Below, one piece after another: positions 1-8,616 of a stretch of DNA of 41,828 bases. The notes beneath the pieces are model-generated. The model did not search any database and had not been told where the DNA came from. It was given only the letters and a program-made list of their open reading frames with translations. Both the position numbers and the translations under genes were made by a program. Source of the DNA: Micromonospora haikouensis (GTDB lineage Bacteria > Actinomycetota > Actinomycetes > Mycobacteriales > Micromonosporaceae); the NCBI RefSeq assembly GCF_900091595.1, contig NZ_FMCW01000045.1, forward strand, positions 1-41,828, given 5' to 3'. Position 1 is the first letter of the stretch. Each line of letters opens with the position of its first letter.

Positions 1-306
1 TACTGGGCAGCCTCCGAACTGCATCTACCCACCCTGGCCGACTCCGGCTACGAAGGCGCCGGCCAGGGCATCCACACCCCGTACAAGCAACCCGCCGACG
101 GCCGTCGCCTCGCGGTCGACAACCGCGCCTACAACGCCGTCCTTCGATCGATGCGGTGCCTCGGAGAACGCGGCTTCGCCATCCTGACCGGCCGCTGGCG
201 CACGCTACGCCACAGCACCGCCAGCCCACGCAGCCTCGGCGACATCGTCCGTGCCGCCCTCCACCTCACCCACTACGAACACCGATACCTACCGAATTCT
301 TGTTGA
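1..306 (+). CDS. IS transposase (DDE, IS5-like), C-terminal part only
   Basis: The reading frame is open from the window edge and stops with TGA at 304-306, giving about 101 C-terminal residues. The pattern ADSGYEGAGQGIHTPYK, a basic stretch, then a Glu before GFAILTGRWRTLR matches the end of DDE_Tnp_4/IS5-type actinobacterial transposases, where that Glu would be the third acidic catalytic residue. The protein would cut and rejoin the ends of its own insertion sequence. The N-terminal half lies outside the window, so intactness cannot be judged. The same frame continues after the stop into a DUF397 remnant, which suggests that the element sits inside, or recombined with, a host gene. Confidence 0.8.
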   Translation, partial: YWAASELHLPTLADSGYEGAGQGIHTPYKQPADGRRLAVDNRAYNAVLRSMRCLGERGFAILTGRWRTLRHSTASPRSLGDIVRAALHLTHYEHRYLPNSC

Positions 307-438
307 GATCACGTCAATCTTCCCGGTGTCGTCCTCGTCCGTGACACGAAAGACCGCGACGGCGGCACGCTCGCCTTCAGCCCCGCCCAGTGGCAGGGCT
401 TCGTCGGCCTGGCGAAGGCCGTCGGCCCCGTCGCCTGA
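307..438 (+). pseudogene. DUF397 protein remnant (C-terminal end)
   Basis: Immediately after the transposase stop, in the same frame and with no start codon, the sequence reads NLPGVVLVRDTKDRDGG followed by TLAFSPAQWQGFVGLAKAVGPVA and a TGA stop. This is the conserved C-terminal half of DUF397, a small actinobacterial family usually paired with XRE-type regulators of the WhiJ/BldB group. The N-terminal half (the WRTSTRS.. and GNCVEVA part) is missing upstream and has been replaced by the transposon end. I infer that an insertion separated or deleted the 5' part of the gene. Confidence 0.75.
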
Positions 439-492
439 CCCGTCCCGCGCAAGCGCCCCGGCCCCGGCCCCGGCCGACGCTCGCGAGTTCAG

Positions 493-542
493 AGATCTTG
501 GTACGAAATGGCCCCTCTGGGGGCCGTTTCGCACCAAGATCT
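493..542. repeat. Perfectly spaced inverted repeat, AGATCTTGG family (possible bidirectional terminator)
   Basis: Two 23-nt arms (493-515 and 520-542) separated by 4 nt are reverse complements except for two positions. Each arm starts AGATCTTGGT when read from the outside. There is no T-run. The element lies between the DUF397 remnant and the convergent DinB-like gene, a position that suits a bidirectional terminator. It shares the AGATCTTGG head with the palindrome at 24476-24520. Confidence 0.7.
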
Positions 543-661
543 GCCCCGGTCTCCGCTCTGCGGCGTTGTGTGCGGGCTCGTGGCCGCCCGGGGACACGCG
601 CTGTGCTTGTCCCCGCTCACACTGACACCGGCTCGAGGCGGCGGAGGCGGACTTCCGCGCA

Positions 662-1159
662 CTACTCGTCGAGGATCTGCTCCCGGAGGATGTCGGCGTG
701 CCCGCAGTGCTGGGCGAGTTCGCGCAGCACGTGCAGATAGACCCACCGCAGCGGCAGCGGGCCCCGCCGGTTGCCACGCAGGACGTCGTCCAGGTCCAGG
801 GACGACGTCGCCCGGCGGGCCGCGTCGCAGGCTTCGCGGTGCGCCTGCTGGACGCTGGCGATCGTGTCACCGTCGTCGAGGAGGAACGAGTCCTCCGAGG
901 CCGCGGGGAGGCCGAGCTCGACGCGCGGCCGGCACGTGATGGCCTCGTCGAACCAGACCCTCTCGACGAAGGTCGCGTGCTTCACCAGGCCCAGCAGCGT
1001 GGTCCGGGAGGGCACCAGCGATCGGCGCGCCTGTTCCTCCGTCAGCCCGTCCAGGCAGTGGTTGAGTGCTCTGCGGTGCTCGTCGATGAACGCCTCGAAC
1101 TGGGCACGGGCCGGCTGTGCGATGACCTGGTCGGCGAAGGTGGGCGGCAGGGAAGGCAT
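662..1159 (-). CDS. DinB-superfamily protein (DUF664-like)
   Basis: A 166-aa protein starting at an ATG (1159) and ending with TAG at 662-664. The order of motifs is that of the DinB/DUF664 four-helix fold. An N-terminal helix with EHRRALNHCLDGLTEEQA is followed by SRTTLLGLVKHATFVERVWFDE, where the first metal-site His lies. The C-terminal VYLHVLRELAQHCGHADILREQ supplies two further His residues. Proteins of this fold are metal-binding, and some are thiol-dependent transferases; the substrate here is unknown. The frame stays open upstream past the start, but that part does not look like DinB protein and overlaps the decayed regulator. Codon use is normal for the window. Confidence 0.85.
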   Translation of the reverse strand: MPSLPPTFADQVIAQPARAQFEAFIDEHRRALNHCLDGLTEEQARRSLVPSRTTLLGLVKHATFVERVWFDEAITCRPRVELGLPAASEDSFLLDDGDTIASVQQAHREACDAARRATSSLDLDDVLRGNRRGPLPLRWVYLHVLRELAQHCGHADILREQILDE

Positions 1160-1253
1160 GGCCGAAGCATTCCAGATCGTCGCGGCCCCGGGCACGGTGC
1201 TGTGCCGCCGCGTACCGGCGCCTGGCCGAACGCGCCCGTCCTGGCAGCCGCCG

Positions 1254-1918
1254 TCAGGGGTGCCCTGCCTGCCGGCGACTTCGGTCGGGTAGCCGCGTGT
1301 CAACCACGGGACGGCGCTGATCCGCGAAGTAGGCGGCGCTTTCCGCATCCGCCGGATAGTAGGACTCGATCGCGATCTCGTCGATCGTGACGTCCATCGG
1401 CGGTGATGGTCGAGAACAGCCGCAGCTCCCGCCCGCCGACGCGCAGGATCATCGGAATCACGACGTCGGTGTCGATCCGTTGGCTCGACGCGTCCTCGGG
1501 TGCGGTTGCCAGCAGCTCGTCGTAGAGTGCGGTGAGCTCGGGGTCGGGGGCGACGGCGAGCTGGCGGGAGATCCGGGCACGGAACACCGCGCGCACGTCG
1601 GCCAGGTTGACGACCATGCGGGCGAACCCGCGCGGGTCCAGCCCCAGCCGCACCAGGTTGACCGGCGGTCGCAGCAGATCGGGAGCCACCTGCGCGAAGA
1701 ACGGGTCGACGGCGCGGTTGGCCAGCACGATGTTCCACCACGTGGAGCTGGTCCGCGAGGCGGAGGATCATGCCGGCGCTCGGCTTGGACCTGCCCGTCT
1801 CGACGAGGCTGACGTGGCGAGCCGAGACGTCGGCGGCGATCGCGAGATCCAGTTGGCTCAGTCCCCGGCGTCGCCGCCACTGCCGCAGGAGATCCCCGAC
1901 CGTGTGCACGATCGCCAA
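1254..1918 (-). pseudogene. XRE-family regulator with MmyB-like ligand domain, decayed
   Basis: The N-terminal part from a TTG at 1918 encodes a clear helix-turn-helix (LLRQWRRRRGLSQLDLA, then SARHVSLVETGRSKPS, then MILRLADQL). Near 1745 it jumps, out of frame, to WWNIVLANRAVDPFFAQVA, the start of the MmyB-like ligand-binding domain. The usual linker of about 50 residues between the two is missing. A second shift near 1395 separates LFSTITADG from MDVTIDEIAIESYYPADAE, the normal C-terminal end. I infer an internal deletion plus a small second deletion, so no full-length regulator can be made. An ATG at 1946 in a different frame (MASDATTRT) may be the original start, implying a third lesion. 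The gene is divergent from the NTF2-fold gene. Confidence 0.8.
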
Positions 1919-1944
1919 GCGTACGCGTCGTCGCGTCGGACGCC

Positions 1945-1961
1945 ATGAAATCCGATTTCAT
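1945..1961. promoter_or_regulatory. Operator-like perfect palindrome between regulator and SnoaL-like gene
   Basis: ATGAAATCCGATTTCAT is a perfect 8+1+8 palindrome, AT-rich compared with its surroundings. It sits between the divergent XRE/MmyB regulator and the SnoaL-like gene. MmyB-family regulators commonly control a divergent neighbour, so this is the natural binding site. It argues against using the ATG at 1945 as a start codon. Confidence 0.55.
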
Positions 1962-1995
1962 CGACAACCGGAGCGACCACGGAAACACTGCGTCC

Positions 1996-2400
1996 ATGAC
2001 CACACGGAACAACAGTGCGCAGAACAAGAGCATCGTCCAGCGGGCGCTCGCCGGGCTGGTCGAGACGGGCGATGTCGACGCGCTCGCCCAGTTCCTGAGC
2101 GACGACTTCGTCCACCACAGACCGGGCTCCGTGAAGTCGACCAGGAGGGAATGGCTCGCCGCCGTCCGCGCCGCGCTGGTGCCGCTCGTCGGCATGCAGG
2201 TCGAGATTCATCAGGTGCTCGCCGACGGTGATCACGTCGTGGTGTACTCGCGGCGGTGGCTTCCCGATGCGGGGCCGGAGATCGCGGTCGTCGACATCTG
2301 GCGGATCGACGCCGGGCTGATCGCCGAGGGGTGGGAGATCATCGAGCCGACGGCCCAGGCCGCCGCCAATCTGGCGTGGTGGGAGCCCGCCCGGCGGTAG
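1996..2400 (+). CDS. SnoaL-like / NTF2-fold protein
   Basis: A 134-aa protein beginning at ATG 1996 (MTTRNNSAQNKSIVQRALAG). An in-frame ATG at 1945 would add 17 residues but lies in the operator-like palindrome, so I prefer the later start. The pattern of a helix with LVETGDVDALAQFLSDDFVHH, then VEIHQVLADGDHVVVYSRRW and VVDIWRIDAGLIAEGWEIIEP, is that of SnoaL/ester-cyclase proteins of the NTF2 fold. Members are small cyclases, isomerases or stress-linked proteins; the substrate is unknown. It is divergent from an XRE/MmyB-type regulator that appears broken, so expression may now be unregulated. Confidence 0.85.
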   Translation: MTTRNNSAQNKSIVQRALAGLVETGDVDALAQFLSDDFVHHRPGSVKSTRREWLAAVRAALVPLVGMQVEIHQVLADGDHVVVYSRRWLPDAGPEIAVVDIWRIDAGLIAEGWEIIEPTAQAAANLAWWEPARR

Positions 2401-2414
2401 ACGACGCACGGCGC

Positions 2415-2442
2415 GCCGCCGGACGGCGATCCGTCCGGCGGC
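2415..2442. terminator. Bidirectional hairpin between convergent genes
   Basis: A perfect 12-bp GC stem (2415-2426 with 2431-2442) with a CGAT loop lies between the stop codons of the SnoaL-like gene and the epimerase gene. There is no T-run, as is common for actinomycete terminators. Confidence 0.6.
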
Positions 2443-2450
2443 CTCCGGGG

Positions 2451-3449
2451 TCAGCCGGCGGCGGCGAGCAGGGCAGCCTCCCGCTGCGGGTCCAGGCCCA
2501 CCGGCGGGCGCGCCGGGCGGCCGGCGCGCGGCGGCACGCCACCGACCGCGCGCAGCCAGGCCCAGGTGTCGGCGACGGTCTCGGCCACCGGCCGGCAGGT
2601 CAGCCCCGTCGCGTGCGCCCGCTGCACGCCGCGCTCCTGCAACCAGCGGTACTCGTGCCCGAGGGGGACCCAGATCGGCAGGTCGTTCCACGGTTCCACC
2701 CCGGCGGCGAGGATCGTGTCCGGGTCGGTCCAGCGCAGCCGGGCGGCCGAGCCGGTGGCGGCGACGCAGGCGTCGAGCAGCTCACCCATCGTCGCGTGCC
2801 CGGTCCGCGACAGCACGTTGTACGCCCCGCCGTCGCCCGCCACGCCCCGGTCCAGCAGCCACGCCGCCAGGTCGCGGACGTCGACGTACTGCAGGGGCAG
2901 GTCGACGGGGCCGGGGGCGAGCACGTCGCCGCCCCGGGCGACCCGGTGCAGCCACCAGGGCAGCCGGCCGATGTCCTCCCCGGGGCCGAGGATCAGCCCG
3001 GCGCGAGCCAGCAGCGCCCGGTCGCCGAACACCGCCGCGGCGGCCCGTTCCCCGCCGGCCTTGAACTGCGCGTAGGAGCCGTCGACGGCGTCGGGCTCGG
3101 CGGCGACGGTGGGGGCGTCCTCGCCGACGCCGGGCGGAACCGGCCGGGCGTAGACGGAGCCGCTGGAGACGTACCCGAACCAGCCGGCCCGCTCGCGCAG
3201 GGCGCGGGCGGCGTCGCGGACCGCGCGGGGCGCGCCGTCCCAGGTGTCGACGACGAGGTCCCACTCGCCGTCGGCCAGCGCGGCGAGGCCGCCGGGCGCG
3301 TCCCGGTCCCCCCGCAACCGGTGTACGCCCGCCGGCAGCGCGCCGCTCACCCCCCGGTTGAACACCGTCACCGACCAGCCGCGGCGCACCGCCTCGGCTA
3401 CCGTCGCCCCGCCCACGAAGCCCGTCCCGCCCAGCACCAGGAGTCTCAT
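2451..3449 (-). CDS. NAD-dependent epimerase/dehydratase family protein
   Basis: A 332-aa protein from ATG 3449. The N-terminal MRLLVLGGTGFVGGATVAEA gives the Rossmann GxxGxxG motif for NAD(P). YVSSGSVYA followed by SYAQFKAGGE stands where the extended SDR Ser and Tyr-x3-Lys lie, here with the variant Y-A-Q-F-K, which keeps the Tyr and Lys. LQYVDVRDLAAWLL and YNVLSRTGHATMGELL are typical of the sugar-nucleotide epimerase/reductase group. The substrate cannot be named from the sequence. It is transcribed in the same direction as recQ, 90 bp downstream of it, and may be cotranscribed. Confidence 0.85.
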   Translation of the reverse strand: MRLLVLGGTGFVGGATVAEAVRRGWSVTVFNRGVSGALPAGVHRLRGDRDAPGGLAALADGEWDLVVDTWDGAPRAVRDAARALRERAGWFGYVSSGSVYARPVPPGVGEDAPTVAAEPDAVDGSYAQFKAGGERAAAAVFGDRALLARAGLILGPGEDIGRLPWWLHRVARGGDVLAPGPVDLPLQYVDVRDLAAWLLDRGVAGDGGAYNVLSRTGHATMGELLDACVAATGSAARLRWTDPDTILAAGVEPWNDLPIWVPLGHEYRWLQERGVQRAHATGLTCRPVAETVADTWAWLRAVGGVPPRAGRPARPPVGLDPQREAALLAAAG

Positions 3450-3538
3450 CGTCCCACCCTGCCCCGGGCGGCGGCCCGGCCGCGACGGGTGTTCACCCCC
3501 AGCGGATCTGCCGACAGCAGAACCCGGGCCGCCCTCCC

Positions 3539-5377
3539 CTACTCGCTCAGGGCGGCGAGGAGCTGCTCGCCGTAGCGGGCGAGCTTGGCCTCGCCGACGC
3601 CGTTGACCCGGGCCAGCTCGTCCAGCGTCGACGGCGGGTCGGCGGCGATCTGGCGCAGCGTGGCGTCGTGGAACACCACGTACGCGGGGACGCCCTGCTC
3701 CTTGGCGGTGGCCGCCCGCCAGGCGCGCAGCCGCTCGAACACGGGCTCGGCCCCGGCCGGCAGCTCGACGACGGCCGCCGCCCCGGGGCGGGTCTTCGCC
3801 GCCGACCGCGCCTTCGGCGGCCGGACGGTCTCGCGGCGCATCGGCACCTGCCGGCGGCGGCCCAGCACCTCGGCGCTGGCGTCGGTGAGCACGAGGGTGC
3901 CGTAGTCGCCCTCGACGGCGAGCAGGCCCTGGGCGAGCAGCTGCCGCACGACGCCCCGCCACTCGGCCTCGCTCAGCTCCTCGCCGATGCCGAACACCGA
4001 CAGCGTGTCGTGGCGGTGCTGGACGACCTTCTCGGTGCGCCGGCCGAGCAGGATGTCGATGCACTGGCCGGCGCCGAACTTCTGGTTGCGTTCGCGGTGC
4101 AGCCGCAGCACGGTCGACAGCAGCTTCTGGGCGGCGATCGTGCCGTCCCACGACTCCGGCGGCTCCAGGCAGGTGTCGCAGTTGCCGCACGGCCCGCTGG
4201 CCTGCCCGAAGTAGCTGAGCAGCCGCACCCGCCGGCACTCGACGGTCTCGCAGAGGGCGAGCATGGCGTCGAGGTGGGCGGCGAGCACCCGCCGGTGCGC
4301 CGCGTCGCCCTCCGAGGAGTCGATCATCTTACGCTGCTGCACGACGTCCTGCAGCCCGTACGCCAGCCAGGCCGTCGACGGGAGGCCGTCGCGGCCGGCG
4401 CGGCCGGTCTCCTGGTAGTAGCCCTCCACGGAGCGGGGCAGGTCGAGGTGGGCGACGAACCGCACGTCGGGCTTGTCGATGCCCATGCCGAACGCGATGG
4501 TGGCGACCATGACCAGGCCGTCCTCGCGCAGGAATCGCTTCTGGTGGGCGGCGCGGGTGGCCGCGTCCAGCCCCGCGTGGTAGGGCAGCGCGGCGACGCC
4601 GTTGGCGACGAGAAACTCGGCGGTCTTGTCGACGGAGGCGCGGGACAGGCAGTAGACGATGCCGGCGTCGCCGGGGTGCTCGGCGCGGATCAGGTCGAGC
4701 AGTTGCTTGCGGGGCTCCCGCTTGGCCACGATCCGGTACTGGATGTTGGGCCGGTCGAAGCTGGCCACGAAGTGCCGGGCCGCCGTGAGGTCCAGCCGGG
4801 TGGCGATCTCCCTGGCGGTCTCGGCGGTGGCCGTGGCGGTCAGCGCGATGCGCGGCACGTCGGGCCAGCGCTCGTGCAGCATCGACAGCGCGAGATAGTC
4901 GGGGCGGAAGTCGTGACCCCACTGCGCCACGCAGTGCGCCTCGTCGATGGCGAACAGCGCGATGCGGCCCCGGTCGAGCAGCCGCAGCGTGCCCCCGCTG
5001 CCCAGGGCCTCGGGGGCGAGATAGAGCAGGTCCAGCTCACCGGCGACGAACTGAGCCTCGACGAGGCGGCGGGCGTCGGGGTCGAGGGTGGAGTTGAGGA
5101 AGCCGGCCCGCGCCCCGACGGCGGTGAGCGCGTCCACCTGGTCCTGCATGAGGGCGATCAGCGGGGAGACGACCACCGCGACGCCGTCGCGCACCAGCGC
5201 GGGGATCTGGTAGCACAGCGACTTGCCACCGCCGGTGGGCATGAGGACCAGGGCGTCGCCGCCGCCGACCACGTGGTCGATGATCTCCTGCTGCGCGCCC
5301 CGGAAGGCGTCGTAGCCGAAGACCCGCCGGAGCACGCCCAGCGGGGTCTCGACCACGGTGTCGGTGGGGGAGGTCAT
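3539..5377 (-). CDS. recQ: ATP-dependent DNA helicase RecQ
   Basis: A 612-aa protein with the complete RecQ order. Walker A is MPTGGGKS at residues 47-53 and the DEAH box is in AIDEAHCVAQWGHDFRPDY. Helicase motifs IV-VI include YCLSRASVDKTAEFL and QETGRAGRDGLPS. The RQC zinc cysteines are CRRVRLLSYFGQ and CGNCDTC. The last 75 residues form an HRDC domain (VFERLRAWRAATAKEQGVPAYV). It unwinds DNA 3' to 5' during recombination and replication-fork repair. The length is normal for the family and the start ATG 5377 gives the expected N-terminus. Confidence 0.97.
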   Translation of the reverse strand: MTSPTDTVVETPLGVLRRVFGYDAFRGAQQEIIDHVVGGGDALVLMPTGGGKSLCYQIPALVRDGVAVVVSPLIALMQDQVDALTAVGARAGFLNSTLDPDARRLVEAQFVAGELDLLYLAPEALGSGGTLRLLDRGRIALFAIDEAHCVAQWGHDFRPDYLALSMLHERWPDVPRIALTATATAETAREIATRLDLTAARHFVASFDRPNIQYRIVAKREPRKQLLDLIRAEHPGDAGIVYCLSRASVDKTAEFLVANGVAALPYHAGLDAATRAAHQKRFLREDGLVMVATIAFGMGIDKPDVRFVAHLDLPRSVEGYYQETGRAGRDGLPSTAWLAYGLQDVVQQRKMIDSSEGDAAHRRVLAAHLDAMLALCETVECRRVRLLSYFGQASGPCGNCDTCLEPPESWDGTIAAQKLLSTVLRLHRERNQKFGAGQCIDILLGRRTEKVVQHRHDTLSVFGIGEELSEAEWRGVVRQLLAQGLLAVEGDYGTLVLTDASAEVLGRRRQVPMRRETVRPPKARSAAKTRPGAAAVVELPAGAEPVFERLRAWRAATAKEQGVPAYVVFHDATLRQIAADPPSTLDELARVNGVGEAKLARYGEQLLAALSE

Positions 5378-5767
5378 CGCCGGAGTCTACGAGACGTGGC
5401 CGACACTCCTCTCCCGACCCGGCGCCCCGCATTTCACCAGGAATGCCGACATCCAAATCTGTCCGCTCCCCGAAAGCCTATCCATTTCGCGCACAAAAAT
5501 GCTCGCCAAATGACTTCGAATCACCCTTTCAGATAGACATGAAGCCATCGCCCGATGTTATGCATAAACGGTCGAGAAATGGCGATTCCCGAATTCTTGT
5601 CGCATTTTTCGGCACCTCTGGAAGAAACGCCCGGCGAGGATCGGCCGGCGGCCACAGCGCCGTGACCGCTGGCCCCGCCACGCTGCGCCCGCACCCAGTC
5701 CACCCAGGTCAGACGTCGGGCGCCGGCCGTCCCAGCAGGGCAGCCGGTCGCCCAGGTAGGAGCCTCC
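5378..5767. other. Intergenic region with AT-rich island
   Basis: A 390-bp gap between the divergent recQ and Fn3 genes. The part at about 5440-5620 is much richer in A and T than the rest of the window and holds a perfect palindrome TTATGCATAA (5558-5567). It is presumably promoter DNA for one or both genes. No convincing gene is seen. Confidence 0.5.
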
Positions 5768-8514
5768 ATGTCCCTGTCGCACCGCATCCGTCGGCTGGCC
5801 GCGCCCGCGGTCGCCCTGACGCTCGCGCTGACGGCCGCCTCCGGCGCGCCGGCCGCCGCCCGCGACCCGGTCCAGCAGGTACGGGCCGCGCCGGCCGCCG
5901 CAGCCCCGGCCGCGCAGCCCGTTGCCGGGCCGAAGCCGATCGTCGCCGCGCCGAAGCCGGTCAAGCCGGCCGCCCCGGCGCAACCCAAGGCCGCCAAGAA
6001 GGGCACCACCGCCGTGGTGACCTGGAAGGCCCCCAAGGACAACGGCAGCAGGATCACCGGGTACGTCGTCACGCCGTACCGCAACGGCGAGAAGGCGGAG
6101 CCGAGGACCTTCGACGCCGGCAAGACCAGCCGGAAGCTGACCCTGCCGAGCGCGAAGGGCACCTGGACGTTCACCGTCGCCGCGCGCAACGCCGCCGGCA
6201 CCGGCCCGGCCAGCAGGCGCTCCGCCCCGCCCGGGTGCTCGCCCTGCCCAGCGCGCCGACCGTCCGCGCGGTCACCGCCGACGTGACCAACGCCGTGATC
6301 AGTTGGAGCCCACCGGCCTCCGACGGCGGCTCGCCGATCATCAACTACATCGTCTTCCCGTACGTCGGTGGGGTGAAGCAGCCGTCGCAGACCGTGGCGG
6401 CCACCCCGCTGACCGCCACCGTGGGCGGCCTCCTCGCCGGGGTCACCTACACCTTCACCGTCGCGGCGCTGACCGCGCAGGGGCTCGGGCCGGAGTCGAC
6501 GCCGTCGCACCCGGTCATCCCCAACGAGTCGCCGTGGGTGTTCTGGACCGGCAACAACGCCGAGGTCGGCGTGGCCTACAGCCAGAACGTCGGCGTGTCC
6601 CGTGCGGTGGCCCCGTGGACGTTCTCCATCACCTTCGGCGCCCTGCCACCCGGGCTGACGATCAACCCGAACACCGGCACCATCGCCGGCATCCCCACCA
6701 CGGCCGGCAGCTTCGCGTTCGTCGTGCGGGCGGTCGGCAGCACCGGCGAGATCGGCAGCCGGCTGATCATCATCACGGTCACCCCGGCCCCGAACATCGT
6801 CATCCCGGCCGTCCCGCTGGGCGAGGTCAACGCGCCGTACGCGCTGCGGCCGACGGTGGTCGGCGGGGTCGCCCCGTACAGTTGGGCGATCTCCGCCGGA
6901 GTCCTGCCGCCGGGCCTCACGCTGGACCCCACCACCGGCGCGATCACCGGCCGGCCCACCACGGCCATCATCTCCGCGGTCGACCTGCGGGTGACCGACG
7001 CGGCCGGGCTCACCGACACCCAACAGATCCGCATCACGATCCAGCCGCAGACCGTGGTCACGCTGACCGCGAGCGCCGCCGCGGTCAACTTCGACAGCCC
7101 GGTCACCTTCACCGCCACCCTCGGCCCCGGTGAGATCGAGGGCACGGTGACCATCTTCGACAAGCAGCGCACCGGCGTCACCGTCAACCTGGGCACCGAG
7201 CCCGTCTCGTTCAACCGGGCGAGCTTCACCCTGAAGCTGCCCGCGTTCGGCCTGAACCAGGTCTTCATGCAGTACGACTCCACCATCACCAACGGGGAGT
7301 CCCTCTCCAACACGGTGCCGGTGCAGGTCAACGGCGTGCCCGGGCAGTTGCTCATCGACCAGTTCCGGCAGTCCGGCCTGGCCAACACGCCCACCCAGTA
7401 CGACCAGTACGTGGTGCTCTACAACAACACCTCGATCCCGATGCAGCTGCCCGGGATCACGGTGGAGGCCCCCGGCGTGTCCATCGTGATCCCCACCACC
7501 GCGACGACCATCGGCCCCCGGGTCGGCTACCTGATCGGGACGGCGAGATACAACGTCAGCTTCCCGACCATCCCGGCCGACCTGCTGGTGCCCACCCTCG
7601 GGCCGGTGCCGAACACCGGCGCGACGGGCCTGCGGCTGCGGGTGCCCGACGCCGCCAACACCATCACCGACGCGGCCGGCCGTATCCCCGGCTACTCCAC
7701 CGGCACCCCGCTGCCCGCGTTCAGCAGCCCGCCGACGGTCCGCAACGCCTGGGTGCGGCTGCGGGTCAGCGGCACGCCGCAGGACACCTTCGACAACCGG
7801 GCCGACTTCCGGCTGGTCGCCACCAACCTCGGCCCGATCAACGGGGTCCAGTCGACCCTCGGGTCGCCGTCGCCGCTGCGCCAGTTCGGGCCGTTCGAGC
7901 AGAGCAACATCCTGCAGACCACCCTGGCCGACCCGACCAAGGCGTCCAACGAGGCCCCCAACCAGCAGGTCATCGACGCCACCCCGGCCAACCCGAAACG
8001 GCTGATCATCCGGCGGGCGGTCACCAACCGGGGCGTCACCCCGGCCACCCTGGTCCGGCTGCGCATCTCCACGCTCAGCCAGGTCAACGGCGCGCCCATC
8101 CCGGGCACTCCCACCCCGCCCAACCCGGCCGAGCTGCGGCTGGTCAACCCGACCGTGACGAGCGAGACGATCACCGTCGGCGGGCGCACGGTGACGGTCA
8201 ACAACCTGAGCATGGACGCCCCGGCGGAGGACCCGCCCGGCGGCGGGCTCTCCACCACGCTCACCGCGCCGCTGCCGCTCGGCGGCCTGGCCCCCGGGCA
8301 GACCATCTACGTCTCCCTCTCCTTCGAGGTCGACAAGGGCGGCACGTTCTGGGTCGGCTGGGACGTCGAGGCCATCGGCGGCGGCCCCGTCACTCGGCCC
8401 GGCCTCGCGGCCACGGCGGCGGTCACCACCGCCAAGGAGAAGGCAGCCAAGAAGGCCGGCCAGCAGGCGGCGAAGAGCCGCAAGCTGACCAACGTGCGCG
8501 GCAGCATCCGCTGA
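5768..8514 (+). CDS. Secreted Fn3/putative-Ig/lamin-tail protein, frameshifted
   Basis: Starts at ATG 5768 with a signal peptide (MSLSHRIRRLAAPAVALTLA, cleavage near GAPAAA). It then has an Ala/Pro/Lys linker and a first fibronectin III domain (TTAVVTWKAPKDNGSRITGYVV). Near 6210-6240 the frame must shift, consistent with one missing base, to reach a second Fn3 domain (NAVISWSPPASDGGSPIINY). Two putative Ig repeats (FGALPPGLTINPNTGTIAGI; GVLPPGLTLDPTTGAITG) follow. After these comes a lamin-tail-like segment (YDQYVVLYNNTSIPMQLPG), then a C-terminal DUF11-like region and a Lys/Ala-rich end. The restored length is about 915 aa. It is likely extracellular with an adhesive or structural role. The break could be a sequencing error or a real lesion. 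Confidence 0.75.
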
Positions 8515-8533
8515 CCCGCTGACCGCCGGATCC

Positions 8534-8574
8534 GACGGGCGTCGGGTGGGGTCCCCTCCCACCCGACGCCCGTC
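8534..8574 (+). terminator. Strong hairpin after Fn3 gene
   Basis: A perfect 17-bp stem (8534-8550 with 8558-8574) with a 7-nt loop starts about 20 bp after the Fn3 stop codon. It probably separates that gene from the lasso-peptide plus arm. Confidence 0.75.
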
Positions 8575-8616
8575 CCCCACCGCCCACCGCCACCTGCGCC
8601 CCGCGACGAGGAAGAC

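Noticed and set aside
1945..1998. Start of the SnoaL-like gene at ATG 1945
   Set aside because: The ATG is part of a perfect palindrome likely to be an operator, and the family start aligns with 1996.
6200..6250. Programmed -1 frameshift in the Fn3 gene
   Set aside because: No slippery heptamer or clear downstream structure is seen; several neighbouring genes have similar one-base breaks.
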